Shown here: in pieces, positions 1 through 8,403 of the stretch
How the letters are laid out: the number at the start of each line of letters is the position of its first letter
How positions within the stretch are numbered: position 1 is the stretch's first letter
Source of the DNA: Oleiagrimonas sp963817755
GTDB taxonomy: Bacteria; Pseudomonadota; Gammaproteobacteria; Xanthomonadales; Rhodanobacteraceae
DNA: 64,000 bases
Direction: 5' to 3'
Assembly: GCA_963817755.1 (NCBI GenBank)
Contig: CAWFPB010000003.1
Span: forward strand, 1,178,001-1,242,000
The notes under the pieces: model-generated
Seen by the model: the letters and a program-made list of their open reading frames with translations, nothing else
Databases searched by the model: none
Told to the model about the DNA's origin: nothing
Made by a program: the position numbers and the translations under genes

Positions 1-870
1 GACAAGCACGGCCTGAAGACCGCGACCATGTTCTGGCCCGGATCCTCGGCGAAGATCCACGGCGTCCGCCCGGATCACTGGCTGCCGTACAACGGCCGCA
101 TGACGCCGCGCCAGCGCGTGCGCCGGGTGCTACGCTGGCTGGACCTGCCGCCTTCGCAACGGCCGGACTTCCTGACCCTGTACTTCGACCGCGTCGACCA
201 TGCCGGCCACGAATACGGCCCCGATTCGCCGCAGGTGAACGCGGCCATGCACCGCATCGACGCCGCGATCGGCCTGCTGGTCAAGGGGCTCAAGCGACGC
301 GGTCTGTATCGCCGCATGAACATCATCGTGGTCTCCGACCACGGCATGGCGCGCTCGCCGGCGCGCAAGACCATCCTGATGGACCGCCTGGTCGACATGC
401 GCCACATTCGCGTGGTGTCGATGGGCGAGCTGGCCACCCTGTTTCCGAAACGCGGCCACCGCAGGGAAGTCCGGCGGGCCCTGCTGCGCCCGCACCGGCA
501 CATGCACTGCTGGGACAAGCACCACATCCCGGCGCGCTTGCACTACGGCAGCAACCCGCGCGTGCCGCCGATCGTGTGCTCGCCGCAGACCGGCTGGACC
601 ATCAGCACCACCCGGTGGGAGAAGCATCACGTCCACAACCGCGGCTCGCACGGCTACGACAACGCCGACCCGCGCATGCGCGCGCTGTTCATCGCCCACG
701 GGCCGGCCTTCCGCCGCGGCCTGGTGGTGCCGGAATTTCCCAATGTCGACGTCTACCCGCTGGCCATGCACCTGCTGGGCCTGAAGCCGCTTCGCAACGA
801 CGGCAGCTTCGCCGTGGGCCGGCGCATGCTGCGCCACCACCGCCATCCGGGTCCTCGCCGGATGCACTGA
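1..870 (+). CDS. Ectonucleotide pyrophosphatase/phosphodiesterase-like protein, C-terminal part
   Basis: The open frame runs in from the window edge, so the N-terminus is missing; 289 residues are visible. It belongs to the alkaline phosphatase superfamily, type I phosphodiesterase/nucleotide pyrophosphatase branch. Metal-site motifs seen are FDRVDHAGHEYGP near the start of the visible part, VVSDHGMA in the middle, and HGYDN before the C-terminal HGPAF. These supply the Asp and His ligands of the two-zinc centre; the catalytic Thr lies upstream of the window. The family hydrolyses phosphodiester or pyrophosphate bonds and is usually exported, but no signal peptide can be checked here. The substrate cannot be told from this part. 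Confidence 0.82.
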   Translation, partial: DKHGLKTATMFWPGSSAKIHGVRPDHWLPYNGRMTPRQRVRRVLRWLDLPPSQRPDFLTLYFDRVDHAGHEYGPDSPQVNAAMHRIDAAIGLLVKGLKRRGLYRRMNIIVVSDHGMARSPARKTILMDRLVDMRHIRVVSMGELATLFPKRGHRREVRRALLRPHRHMHCWDKHHIPARLHYGSNPRVPPIVCSPQTGWTISTTRWEKHHVHNRGSHGYDNADPRMRALFIAHGPAFRRGLVVPEFPNVDVYPLAMHLLGLKPLRNDGSFAVGRRMLRHHRHPGPRRMH

Positions 871-909
871 CCGGCACCGGCCGCGGCGGCATCGCCGCGG
901 CCGCGTCGC

Positions 910-2427
910 TCAGCCGAGCTGGTCGTCGGCCGGGTGGTAGAGCGGATCCTCCAGCACGTTCACCTCGATCATCTTGCGCGCCTTGTGCAGCAGCTCGGCG
1001 CAATCGGGGCTGAGGTGGCGCAGGTGCAATCGCTTGCCCAGCTTCAGGTAGCGCTCGGCCAGGGCATCGATGGCCTCGATCGCCGAATGGTCCATCACCT
1101 TCGCGTCGCGGAACTCCACGATCACGTCCCTGGGATCCTCGCGCGGGGTGAACAGGTCGGCAAAGCCGGTGACCGAGGCGAAGAACAGGGTGCCCTCGAG
1201 GGCATAGACCTTGCAGCCTTCATGGTCGACCGATGTGCTCACGCTGATCTGCTTGGCGTGTTGCCACGCGAACACCAGCGCCGAGACCACCACGCCCACC
1301 ACCACCGCGATGGCCAGGTCGGTGAACACGGTCACCACCGTCACCGCGACCACCACCAGCGCATCGGCGCGCGGCACCTTGCCGAACACGCGCACGCTGC
1401 CCCACTCGAAGGTCTTTTCCGCAACCACGAACATCACCCCGACCAGCGCGGCCAGCGGAATGCGTTCGATCAGGTCCGAGGCAAACAGGATGAAGCACAG
1501 CAGCGCGATGCCGGCGACGATGCCGGACAGGCGCCGGGTGGCGCCCGCGTTCACGTTGATCATGCTCTGGCCGATCATGGCGCAGCCGCCCATGCCGCTG
1601 AACAGGCCACTGAGCACGTTGGCCGCGCCCTGCGCCAGGCATTCGCGGTTGGGCTGCCCGCGGGTCTCGGTCATCTCGTCGATCAGGTTCAGTGTCAGCA
1701 GCGATTCGGTCAGGCCGATGATCGACAGGATCAGCGCGTACGGGAACACGATGCGCAGGGTCTGGAGGTTCCAGGGCACGTCCGGGATGTGGAACGGCGG
1801 GAACCCGCCCTTGATCGAGGCCAGGTCGCCGACCGTGCGCGTGGCGATGCCGCCGAACTGGGTCAGCAGCGCCACCGCGATGATCGCCGCCAGCGCCGAG
1901 GGAATCGCACGCGTGAACTTCGGCAACAGGTAGATGATCGCCATGCTCAGCGCCACCAGGCCCAGCATCACCAGCAGCGGCGTGCCGTGCAGCCAGTGCA
2001 TCGCGCCGTCGGCGCCCTTCTCCTTGAAGTGGTGCAGCTGTGCCAGGGCGATCACGATCGCCAGGCCGTTGACGAAACCCAGCATCACCGGGTGCGGCAC
2101 CATGCGGATGAACTTGCCGAACTTCAACGCGCCGAACACCAGCTGCATCAGGCCCAGCAGCACCACGGTGGCGAACAGGTACTCCACGCCGTGCGTGACC
2201 ACCAGCGAGACCATCACCACGGCCATCGAGCCGGTGGCGCCGGAGATCATGCCGGGGCGGCCGCCGAACATGGCGGTGACCAGGCACAGCACGAAGGCGG
2301 CGTACAGGCCGGTCAGCGGATTGACGTGCGCGACCAGGGCAAAGGCCAGTGCCTCGGGCACCAGGGCCAGGGCCACGGTCAGGCCGGACAGGGTGTTGTT
2401 GCGGATTTCGGAAAACGACAGGGACAT
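910..2427 (-). CDS. SulP family inorganic anion transporter with STAS domain
   Basis: 505 residues from the ATG at 2427; the frame stays open upstream, but that extension has no transporter character. The first 390 residues are a multi-span hydrophobic region beginning with the SulP helix ALVPEALAFALV. Residues about 395-490 form a cytoplasmic STAS domain, including VIVEFRDAKVMDHSAIEAID. SulP proteins move sulfate, bicarbonate or other anions at the inner membrane. No carbonic anhydrase or sulfur gene lies beside it, so the anion is undetermined. It converges with the phosphodiesterase gene and stands alone, with a 226-base gap before the next minus-strand gene in which I see nothing else. 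Confidence 0.88.
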   Translation of the reverse strand: MSLSFSEIRNNTLSGLTVALALVPEALAFALVAHVNPLTGLYAAFVLCLVTAMFGGRPGMISGATGSMAVVMVSLVVTHGVEYLFATVVLLGLMQLVFGALKFGKFIRMVPHPVMLGFVNGLAIVIALAQLHHFKEKGADGAMHWLHGTPLLVMLGLVALSMAIIYLLPKFTRAIPSALAAIIAVALLTQFGGIATRTVGDLASIKGGFPPFHIPDVPWNLQTLRIVFPYALILSIIGLTESLLTLNLIDEMTETRGQPNRECLAQGAANVLSGLFSGMGGCAMIGQSMINVNAGATRRLSGIVAGIALLCFILFASDLIERIPLAALVGVMFVVAEKTFEWGSVRVFGKVPRADALVVVAVTVVTVFTDLAIAVVVGVVVSALVFAWQHAKQISVSTSVDHEGCKVYALEGTLFFASVTGFADLFTPREDPRDVIVEFRDAKVMDHSAIEAIDALAERYLKLGKRLHLRHLSPDCAELLHKARKMIEVNVLEDPLYHPADDQLG

Positions 2428-2653
2428 CAAGCACACTCGGACACGATCCGCGGCGCGGGCTTCGCTCGCGCACGGACACGATTGCTGGGCCGCACGTCCA
2501 CGCCGGGCGGACGCATGGCAAGAGGCACCTCGAAAGGCGCCATCGGCATGAACCGGGAAATTCCCCGCTTCCGGCACCGGGCAGTGCCGCAGGGAATGCG
2601 CATTGTCGCATGCCCTGGCCCGGCGCGGACACCCCGCCGGGTCCGACCGGCCG

Positions 2654-3964
2654 CTACTGCGCGGCGCCGGGGTGCAGGGAGGTGTCGCGCGAGGCCAGCC
2701 GCGAGGGAATCGCCACCAGGCGCAGCGCACCGACCAGGCCCAGCACGGTGAGCGCGGCGGTGAACGCGCTGACGCCGGGCCAGCCTTCGCGGGCCCAGAA
2801 CATGCCGCCGGCGGCGCCGGCCAGGCTCGAACCCATGTAATAGGAAAACAGGTACAGCGAGGACGCCTGGGCGCGCGAGCGCGTGGCGCGCCGCCCAACC
2901 CAGCTGGCGGCCATCGAATGCCCGGCGAAGAAGCCGAAGGTGACCACGGCCAGCCCGACAACCACCCACGCCAGCGGTCGTGCCAGCATCAGCGCGATGC
3001 CCGCCAGCACCAGCACGAAGGCACTCCAGAACACCTTGCGCCGACCCACCCGGTTGCCCAGGTGGCCCATCCAGCTGGAACTGAAGATGCCCACCAGGTA
3101 GACCGCGAAGATCAGGCCCTCCTCGCCGGAACTGAGCGCATACGGTGGTGCCAGCAAGCGGTAGCCGATGTAGTTGTAGGTGGTCACGAACGCCCCCATC
3201 AGCAGGAAACCCTCGGCGAACAGCCAGCGCAGCGCCGGATCGCGCAGCAGCTCGCCCAGGGCGGCGGCCAGGGTGCGCGGGCGCAGCCGCCGCGGCGTGA
3301 AATGGCGCGAGGCCGGCAGCGCGCGGATGAACACCAGCGCCAGGCCCAGCCCCATCAACGCGATCGCGGCCACCGCGGCGCGCCAACCCAGCCAGTCGGT
3401 CAGCACGCCGGTGAGCAGGCGCCCGCCCATGCCGCCGACCGCCGAGCCGCCGATGAACAGGCCCATGGCCAGGCCCACCGACTCGACGTGCATCTCCTCG
3501 CTGACGTAGGCCATGGCCACGGCCGGCACGCCGCTGAGCGAAAGTCCCATCAACGCGCGGACCGCCAGCAACGCGTGCCAGCCCGGCACCAGCGCGCTGG
3601 CCAGGGCCAGCAGCGCCGAGGCCAGCAGCGAGACCTGCATCACCGGCTTGCGTCCGTAGGCATCGGCGATCGCCCCGCAGGCCAGCATGGCGAAGGCCAG
3701 CACGCCGGTGGTCAGCGACAGCGACAGGCTGGCGGTAGCCGGCGCCACGCCGAAGTCGCGCGTGAACAGCGGCATCAGCGGTTGCACGCAGTACAGCAGG
3801 CTGAAGGTGCAGTAGCCGCCCGCGAACAGCGCCAGGTTGGTGCGCCGGAACGCCGCCGTGTTGTGGCGGATCGGTTCGGCATGGGCCGCGGCAACGGGGG
3901 CGGAATCGATGTCGGTGTTCAAGCGGCCGGGGACCTGCGGGTCAAACGCGCATGCTCGCGCCAT
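2654..3964 (-). CDS. MFS transporter (YnfM-like)
   Basis: 436 residues, twelve predicted membrane helices, inner membrane. The MFS signature between helices 2 and 3 reads GAIADAYGRKPV; the repeat in the second half is GHLGNRVGRRKV. The N-terminal half (YCVQPLMPLFTRDF, then SLSLTTGVLAFAMLACG) resembles the YnfM/AraJ group of drug or metabolite exporters. I use the ATG at 3964, which leaves about 45 soluble residues before helix 1. The frame continues far upstream into hutF, but that part is a shadow. No adjacent regulator or substrate gene identifies its cargo. Confidence 0.85.
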   Translation of the reverse strand: MARACAFDPQVPGRLNTDIDSAPVAAAHAEPIRHNTAAFRRTNLALFAGGYCTFSLLYCVQPLMPLFTRDFGVAPATASLSLSLTTGVLAFAMLACGAIADAYGRKPVMQVSLLASALLALASALVPGWHALLAVRALMGLSLSGVPAVAMAYVSEEMHVESVGLAMGLFIGGSAVGGMGGRLLTGVLTDWLGWRAAVAAIALMGLGLALVFIRALPASRHFTPRRLRPRTLAAALGELLRDPALRWLFAEGFLLMGAFVTTYNYIGYRLLAPPYALSSGEEGLIFAVYLVGIFSSSWMGHLGNRVGRRKVFWSAFVLVLAGIALMLARPLAWVVVGLAVVTFGFFAGHSMAASWVGRRATRSRAQASSLYLFSYYMGSSLAGAAGGMFWAREGWPGVSAFTAALTVLGLVGALRLVAIPSRLASRDTSLHPGAAQ

Positions 3965-4013
3965 GCCGCGTCCGGAGCAAGCACCCGCGGGCGCATGTCG
4001 GGAAAAATGCGGA

Positions 4014-5375
4014 TCACAGCATTTCGCGCAGGCTCTCGAGGGTGACGCGATAGCGTTCGGCGATGCGCTCCTCGTCGCGATGGCGAAAATCGCGCACCAC
4101 CCAGTCGCCGCCGGCCATGACATCGCGCACCAGCGGCGCGTTGCCGGCGAACAGGAAGCTGTCGAGCATGCTGCGGGTGTCGCGCGCGGCCAGTTGCGGG
4201 GCGTCGTCGTCGAGCACCAGCAGGTCGGCACGATGACCCGGCTGCGCCGCGCCCAGGTCCGCATCCGCGGCCTGCGCCCCGCCGGCCAGGGCCGCGTCCC
4301 ACAGCGTCTCGCCGACGCTGGCACCGGGCGCGCGTGCGACCACGTTGCGGTGGCGCGAGAGCAGCCGCTGGCCGTATTCCAGCCAGCGCAGTTCCTCCAC
4401 CGGCGAGACCGAGATGTGCGAGTCCGAACCGATGCCCAGGCGGCCTCCGGCATCCAGCCAGGCCGGCAGTGCGAACAGGCCGTCACCGAGGTTGGCCTCG
4501 GTGGTCGGGCACAGGCCCGCGACCGCGCCCGTGGCGGCCAGCGCGCGGACTTCGTTGGCATCCATGTGGGTGGCGTGCACCAGGCACCAGCGCGCATCCA
4601 CCGGCGCATGCTCGAGCAGCCACTGCACCGGGCGCGCATCGCGCAGCGCCAGGCAGTCCTGCACTTCGCCGATCTGCTCGGCGATGTGGATATGGATCGG
4701 ACCGCTCGCGGCCGGTTCGGCTGCCAGCACTTCGCGCATGGCCGACCCGGGCACCGCGCGCAACGAATGCAGGGCGATGCCCACGCGCAGCATCGGGCTT
4801 TCCATGCGACGCAGGCTCTCCAGCAGCCGCAGGTAGGCCTCCACGTCATGGCCGAAGCGGCGCTGGCGCTCGCCCAGCGGCCTGCCGTCGAAGCCGCCGC
4901 TCATGTACAGCACCGGCAGCAGCGTCATGCCGATGCCGGTCTCCTCGGCAGCCTCGACCAGGGCCGCGGACATCGCCGCCGGATCGGCATACGGCTGACC
5001 GTCGGGACGATGGTGCAGGTAATGGAATTCGCACACGTGGGTGTAGCCGGCCTTGAGCATTTCCACGTACAGCTGCGCGGCGATGGCCTTGAGCTGCTCC
5101 GGACCGATGTGCGCGGCGAAGGCGTACATGGTCTCGCGCCAGGTCCAGAAGCTGTCGTCGCCCGGCCCGCGGCGTTCGGCCAGCCCGGCCATGGCGCGCT
5201 GGAAAGCGTGCGAATGCAGGTTGGGCATGCCCGGCAGGGCACAGCGCAGCGATGCTTCCCGGGCATCTTTGCCGGACGCCGTCCAGCGACCCCGGGCGTC
5301 CGTGGCCATGTGCACCCCGGTGTGCCAGGCGCCGTCGCGCCACAGATGGTCGATCGATACGGATGTCATGGGCAT
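4014..5375 (-). CDS. hutF: Formimidoylglutamate deiminase
   Basis: 453 residues, amidohydrolase superfamily. It converts N-formimidoyl-L-glutamate to N-formyl-L-glutamate in the five-step histidine degradation route. Zinc ligands are visible at H54 and H56 (NLHSHAFQR), in HIHIAEQ near residue 230, and the Asp of GIGSDSHISVSP near 320; VHATH precedes the last. The ATG at 5375 has AAGG six bases upstream and is preferred to an in-frame ATG at 5369. It diverges from clcA-hutI across a 220-base gap. The other hut genes (hutH, hutU, hutG, hutC) are not in the window, so the pathway is at least partly scattered. Confidence 0.92.
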   Translation of the reverse strand: MPMTSVSIDHLWRDGAWHTGVHMATDARGRWTASGKDAREASLRCALPGMPNLHSHAFQRAMAGLAERRGPGDDSFWTWRETMYAFAAHIGPEQLKAIAAQLYVEMLKAGYTHVCEFHYLHHRPDGQPYADPAAMSAALVEAAEETGIGMTLLPVLYMSGGFDGRPLGERQRRFGHDVEAYLRLLESLRRMESPMLRVGIALHSLRAVPGSAMREVLAAEPAASGPIHIHIAEQIGEVQDCLALRDARPVQWLLEHAPVDARWCLVHATHMDANEVRALAATGAVAGLCPTTEANLGDGLFALPAWLDAGGRLGIGSDSHISVSPVEELRWLEYGQRLLSRHRNVVARAPGASVGETLWDAALAGGAQAADADLGAAQPGHRADLLVLDDDAPQLAARDTRSMLDSFLFAGNAPLVRDVMAGGDWVVRDFRHRDEERIAERYRVTLESLREML

Positions 5376-5583
5376 GCTGGACCTTGGCTTTCCCTGGTAC
5401 GCTCCGGCACCCGGACGGGCCGGACTCGGCGCGGCCAAGTCTGCGACAGATGCACCGTCCAGCCAAGGCGAACGCGCAAGCCCGCGACCGGACATGGCAG
5501 GCCGCCCCGTTTTGCCGGCAACCCACGGGTACCGTGGAGTATGCCCTTCGACGGACTGCAAGGTATTGGAAAGCCAGATTTGC

Positions 5584-5589
5584 GATAAT
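5584..5589 (+). promoter_or_regulatory. Extended -10 element of clcA
   Basis: TGCGATAAT fits the extended -10 pattern TGnTATAAT. The hexamer ends six bases before the clcA ATG at 5596, so the expected transcription start falls on or beside the A of the start codon. No -35 of good quality is seen. Confidence 0.5.
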
Positions 5590-5595
5590 GGGGGG

Positions 5596-7167
5596 ATGCC
5601 TAACGCCGCCCGCACCCGCAAATCCACCAACCCCCGCCTGGAAGCCATCCTGGGCCACGAATTCTTCGCGCCCCACCACTGGAAACGACGCATCGCGCTG
5701 TGGTTGGCCGCGCTGCTGGTGGCCGTCGCCGCGATCATCTTCGCCAAGGCCAGCGACTGGTCCTTTGACATGTTCAAGCGGATGGTCGCCTACAATCCGT
5801 ATCTGCCGCTGATCGTCACGCCCATCGTGTTCGGCTTCCTGGCCTGGATCACCGAAGGGCGTTTCCGCGCGGCCCGCGGCAGCGGCATCCCCCAGGTCAT
5901 CGCCACCCTGCACGTCGAGGACGAGGGCTTCCGCGAACGGATGCTGGCCCTGCCCATCGCCATCGGCAAGATCTTCATGACCCTGCTGGCCATGATGGTC
6001 GGCGCCTCGATCGGCCGTGAGGGCCCCACCGTGCACGTGGGGGCGGGCCTGTTCAACTGGATCGGCCGTAAATTCGGCTACACGGACACCAAGGCGATCT
6101 CGCGCTTCATCCTGGCCGGTGGCGCCGCCGGCATCGCCGCGGCCTTCAATGCGCCGCTGGCCGGCGTGGTGTTCGCCATCGAGGAGCTGGCCGGCGCCTT
6201 CGAGCACCGCTTCTCGGGCCTGCTGCTGACCTCGGTCATCGTCGGCGGCATCGTCTCGCTCGGCGTGCTGGGCAACTACGCCTATTTCGGCGAAGTCAGT
6301 GCCAGCCTCCCGTTCGGACACGCCTGGCTGGCCGTGCTGGCCACCGGCATCGTCGGCGGCCTGCTCGGCGGCATCTTTGCGCGACTGATCCTGCTCAGCC
6401 GGCGCGGCCCCCTGGCCATGATCGGCCGCGTGCGCGCGCGCTGGCCGGTGCTGTTCGCGATCTTCTGCGGCCTGTCGCTCGGCGTGCTGGGCCTGATCTC
6501 GCACAACACCGTCTACGGCACCGGTTACGAGCAGGCCCGTGCCTTCGTGCAGGGCGCACACGACACCGCCGGCAGCTGGTTCGGCATCAACAAGCTGCTG
6601 GCCAACGTGGTCTCCTACTGGGCCGGGATTCCCGGCGGTCTGTTCTCCCCGGCGTTGGCCGTGGGCGCGGGCCTGGGCCACAACATCGCGCATTTCCTGC
6701 CCAACGCGCCGACCTCGGCCGTGGTGCTGCTGGGCATGAGCTCCTACCTGTCCGGCGTGACCGGCGCGCCACTGACCTCGGCAGTGATCTCCATGGAGCT
6801 GACCGACAACCAGGACATGGTCATCCCGATCATGGCCTCGTGCCTGCTGGCCCGCGCCGCCGCCTCGCTGTTCAGCCCGACCCCGGTCTACAAGGACTTC
6901 GGCGAGCGCCTGGTGCGCGACTTCGAGAAAAGCCAGAAGGCCATGCAAAAGGCCGAGGAAGAAAGGAAGCAGGCACACTTTGCCGGCATCGATACCTCCG
7001 AGGCCGCGCCACCGGCATCGGAAGCAGTCAATCGCACCAGCGCATTCCAGGAAGTGTCCGGTGAAACCATCACCGAGGAAAAGGAAGCCGACCAGCCCGG
7101 AACCGAAGACAAGACACCGGACGCGAGTGCTTCGAAGGACGACCCGCCTCGACGCGACGGAGGCTGA
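5596..7167 (+). CDS. clcA: ClC-type chloride/proton antiporter
   Basis: 523 residues with the three ClC selectivity motifs: GSGIP (95-99), GREGP (140-144) and GIPGGLFSP (about residue 350). The gating glutamate E142 is present. A glutamate pair (FAIEEL, 196-197) matches the internal proton glutamate of E. coli ClcA, so a 2Cl-/H+ exchanger rather than a channel is expected. A charged cytoplasmic tail of about 90 residues follows the last helix; no CBS domains are seen. It ends three bases before hutI, so the two are probably co-transcribed, which is odd functionally. There is no spaced Shine-Dalgarno sequence: GGGGGG abuts the ATG, fitting a leaderless message. Confidence 0.9.
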   Translation: MPNAARTRKSTNPRLEAILGHEFFAPHHWKRRIALWLAALLVAVAAIIFAKASDWSFDMFKRMVAYNPYLPLIVTPIVFGFLAWITEGRFRAARGSGIPQVIATLHVEDEGFRERMLALPIAIGKIFMTLLAMMVGASIGREGPTVHVGAGLFNWIGRKFGYTDTKAISRFILAGGAAGIAAAFNAPLAGVVFAIEELAGAFEHRFSGLLLTSVIVGGIVSLGVLGNYAYFGEVSASLPFGHAWLAVLATGIVGGLLGGIFARLILLSRRGPLAMIGRVRARWPVLFAIFCGLSLGVLGLISHNTVYGTGYEQARAFVQGAHDTAGSWFGINKLLANVVSYWAGIPGGLFSPALAVGAGLGHNIAHFLPNAPTSAVVLLGMSSYLSGVTGAPLTSAVISMELTDNQDMVIPIMASCLLARAAASLFSPTPVYKDFGERLVRDFEKSQKAMQKAEEERKQAHFAGIDTSEAAPPASEAVNRTSAFQEVSGETITEEKEADQPGTEDKTPDASASKDDPPRRDGG

Positions 7168-7170
7168 ACC

Positions 7171-8403
7171 ATGCCCGCCGACACGCCGTTCGATCTGCTG
7201 CTGACCCACGCCCGCATCGCCACCCTGGCCGGCGCGGACGACGGCCCCGGCCTGATCGAGGACGGCGCGATCGGTTGCCGTGACGGCCGCATCGCCTGGA
7301 TCGGCGCCACCGCTGAGCTGGCTGGCGACGCCGGCGCCGAAACCGTCATCGACGCGCAGGGCCGCCTGCTCACGCCCGGCCTGGTCGACTGTCACACCCA
7401 CCTGGTATTCGGCGGCGTGCGCGCGGACGAGTTCGAGATGCGCCTGGAAGGCGCCGACTACGCCGCCATCGCGCGCGCCGGCGGCGGCATCGCCTCCACC
7501 GTGCGCGCCACCCGCGCCGCCGACGAGGACAGCCTTCTCGCACAATCCCTGCCGCGCGCCCGGGACCTGCTCGCCGACGGCGTGACCACGCTGGAGATCA
7601 AGTCCGGCTACGGCCTGGACACCGACAGCGAACGGCGCATGCTGCGCGTGGCGCGGCGCATCGGGGAAACACTCGGCATCACCGTACGCACCAGCTTCCT
7701 GGGCCTGCACGCGTTGCCGCCCGAATACACCGACGATGCCGATGGCTACGTCGATCACGTCTGCGGGCACATGCTGCCGACCCTGGCCGGCGAGGGCCTG
7801 GTCGACGCGGTGGACGCGTTCTGCGAAACCATCGGCTTCAGCCGTGACCAGGTACGACGCGTGTTCGAGAAGGCGCGTGAACTGGACCTGCCGGTGAAAT
7901 TGCACGCCGAGCAACTGTCCGACCAGGACGGTGCCGCGCTGACGGCGCAGTACGGCGGCCTGTCCGCCGACCACCTGGAATACCTGAGCGAAGACGGCGT
8001 GCGCGCCATGGCCGAAGCCGGTACCGTCGCCGTGCTGCTGCCCGGCGCCTTCTATGCCCTGCGCGAGACGCAACTGCCGCCGATCGACACCCTGCGCAAG
8101 CACCGCGTGCCCATGGCGGTGGCCACCGACCTCAACCCCGGGACCGCCCCGCTGCGATCGCTGCGCCTGGCCGCAAGCATGGCCTGCACGCTGTTCCGCC
8201 TGACCCCGAACGAGGTCCTGCGCGGGATCACCGCGAACGCCGCCCGTGCGCTGGGACTGGACGACCGCGGCACCCTGGCGATCGGCCAGCGCGCCGATCT
8301 GGTGCTGTGGAATGCGCAGGGCCCGGCCGAGCTGGCCTACTGGATCGGTGGCGAGCTGGTGGACCGGGTGTTGGTCGCCGGCAAGCCCGCGACCACGGCC
8401 TAG
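7171..8403 (+). CDS. hutI: Imidazolonepropionase
   Basis: 410 residues, amidohydrolase fold. It opens the ring of 4-imidazolone-5-propionate to give N-formimidoyl-L-glutamate, the substrate of HutF encoded nearby on the other strand. Metal ligands: H75 and H77 in DCHTHLVFGG, the His of KLHAEQLSD near 248, and the Asp of ATDLNPGT near 320. Start ATG at 7171 with GGAGG well placed, just after the clcA stop. Its TAG stop shares the palindrome CTAG with the stop of the convergent GMC oxidoreductase gene. Confidence 0.95.
   Translation: MPADTPFDLLLTHARIATLAGADDGPGLIEDGAIGCRDGRIAWIGATAELAGDAGAETVIDAQGRLLTPGLVDCHTHLVFGGVRADEFEMRLEGADYAAIARAGGGIASTVRATRAADEDSLLAQSLPRARDLLADGVTTLEIKSGYGLDTDSERRMLRVARRIGETLGITVRTSFLGLHALPPEYTDDADGYVDHVCGHMLPTLAGEGLVDAVDAFCETIGFSRDQVRRVFEKARELDLPVKLHAEQLSDQDGAALTAQYGGLSADHLEYLSEDGVRAMAEAGTVAVLLPGAFYALRETQLPPIDTLRKHRVPMAVATDLNPGTAPLRSLRLAASMACTLFRLTPNEVLRGITANAARALGLDDRGTLAIGQRADLVLWNAQGPAELAYWIGGELVDRVLVAGKPATTA

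Noticed and set aside
934..2751. A long plus-strand open frame opposite the SulP gene
   Set aside because: Composition dominated by His, Gln and Arg, no motif, and fully antisense to a transporter with intact STAS domain.
3965..4849. Upstream continuation of the MFS reading frame
   Set aside because: It runs antisense-like through hutF in another frame and would add a non-membrane Arg/Cys-rich leader; the transporter starts near 3964.
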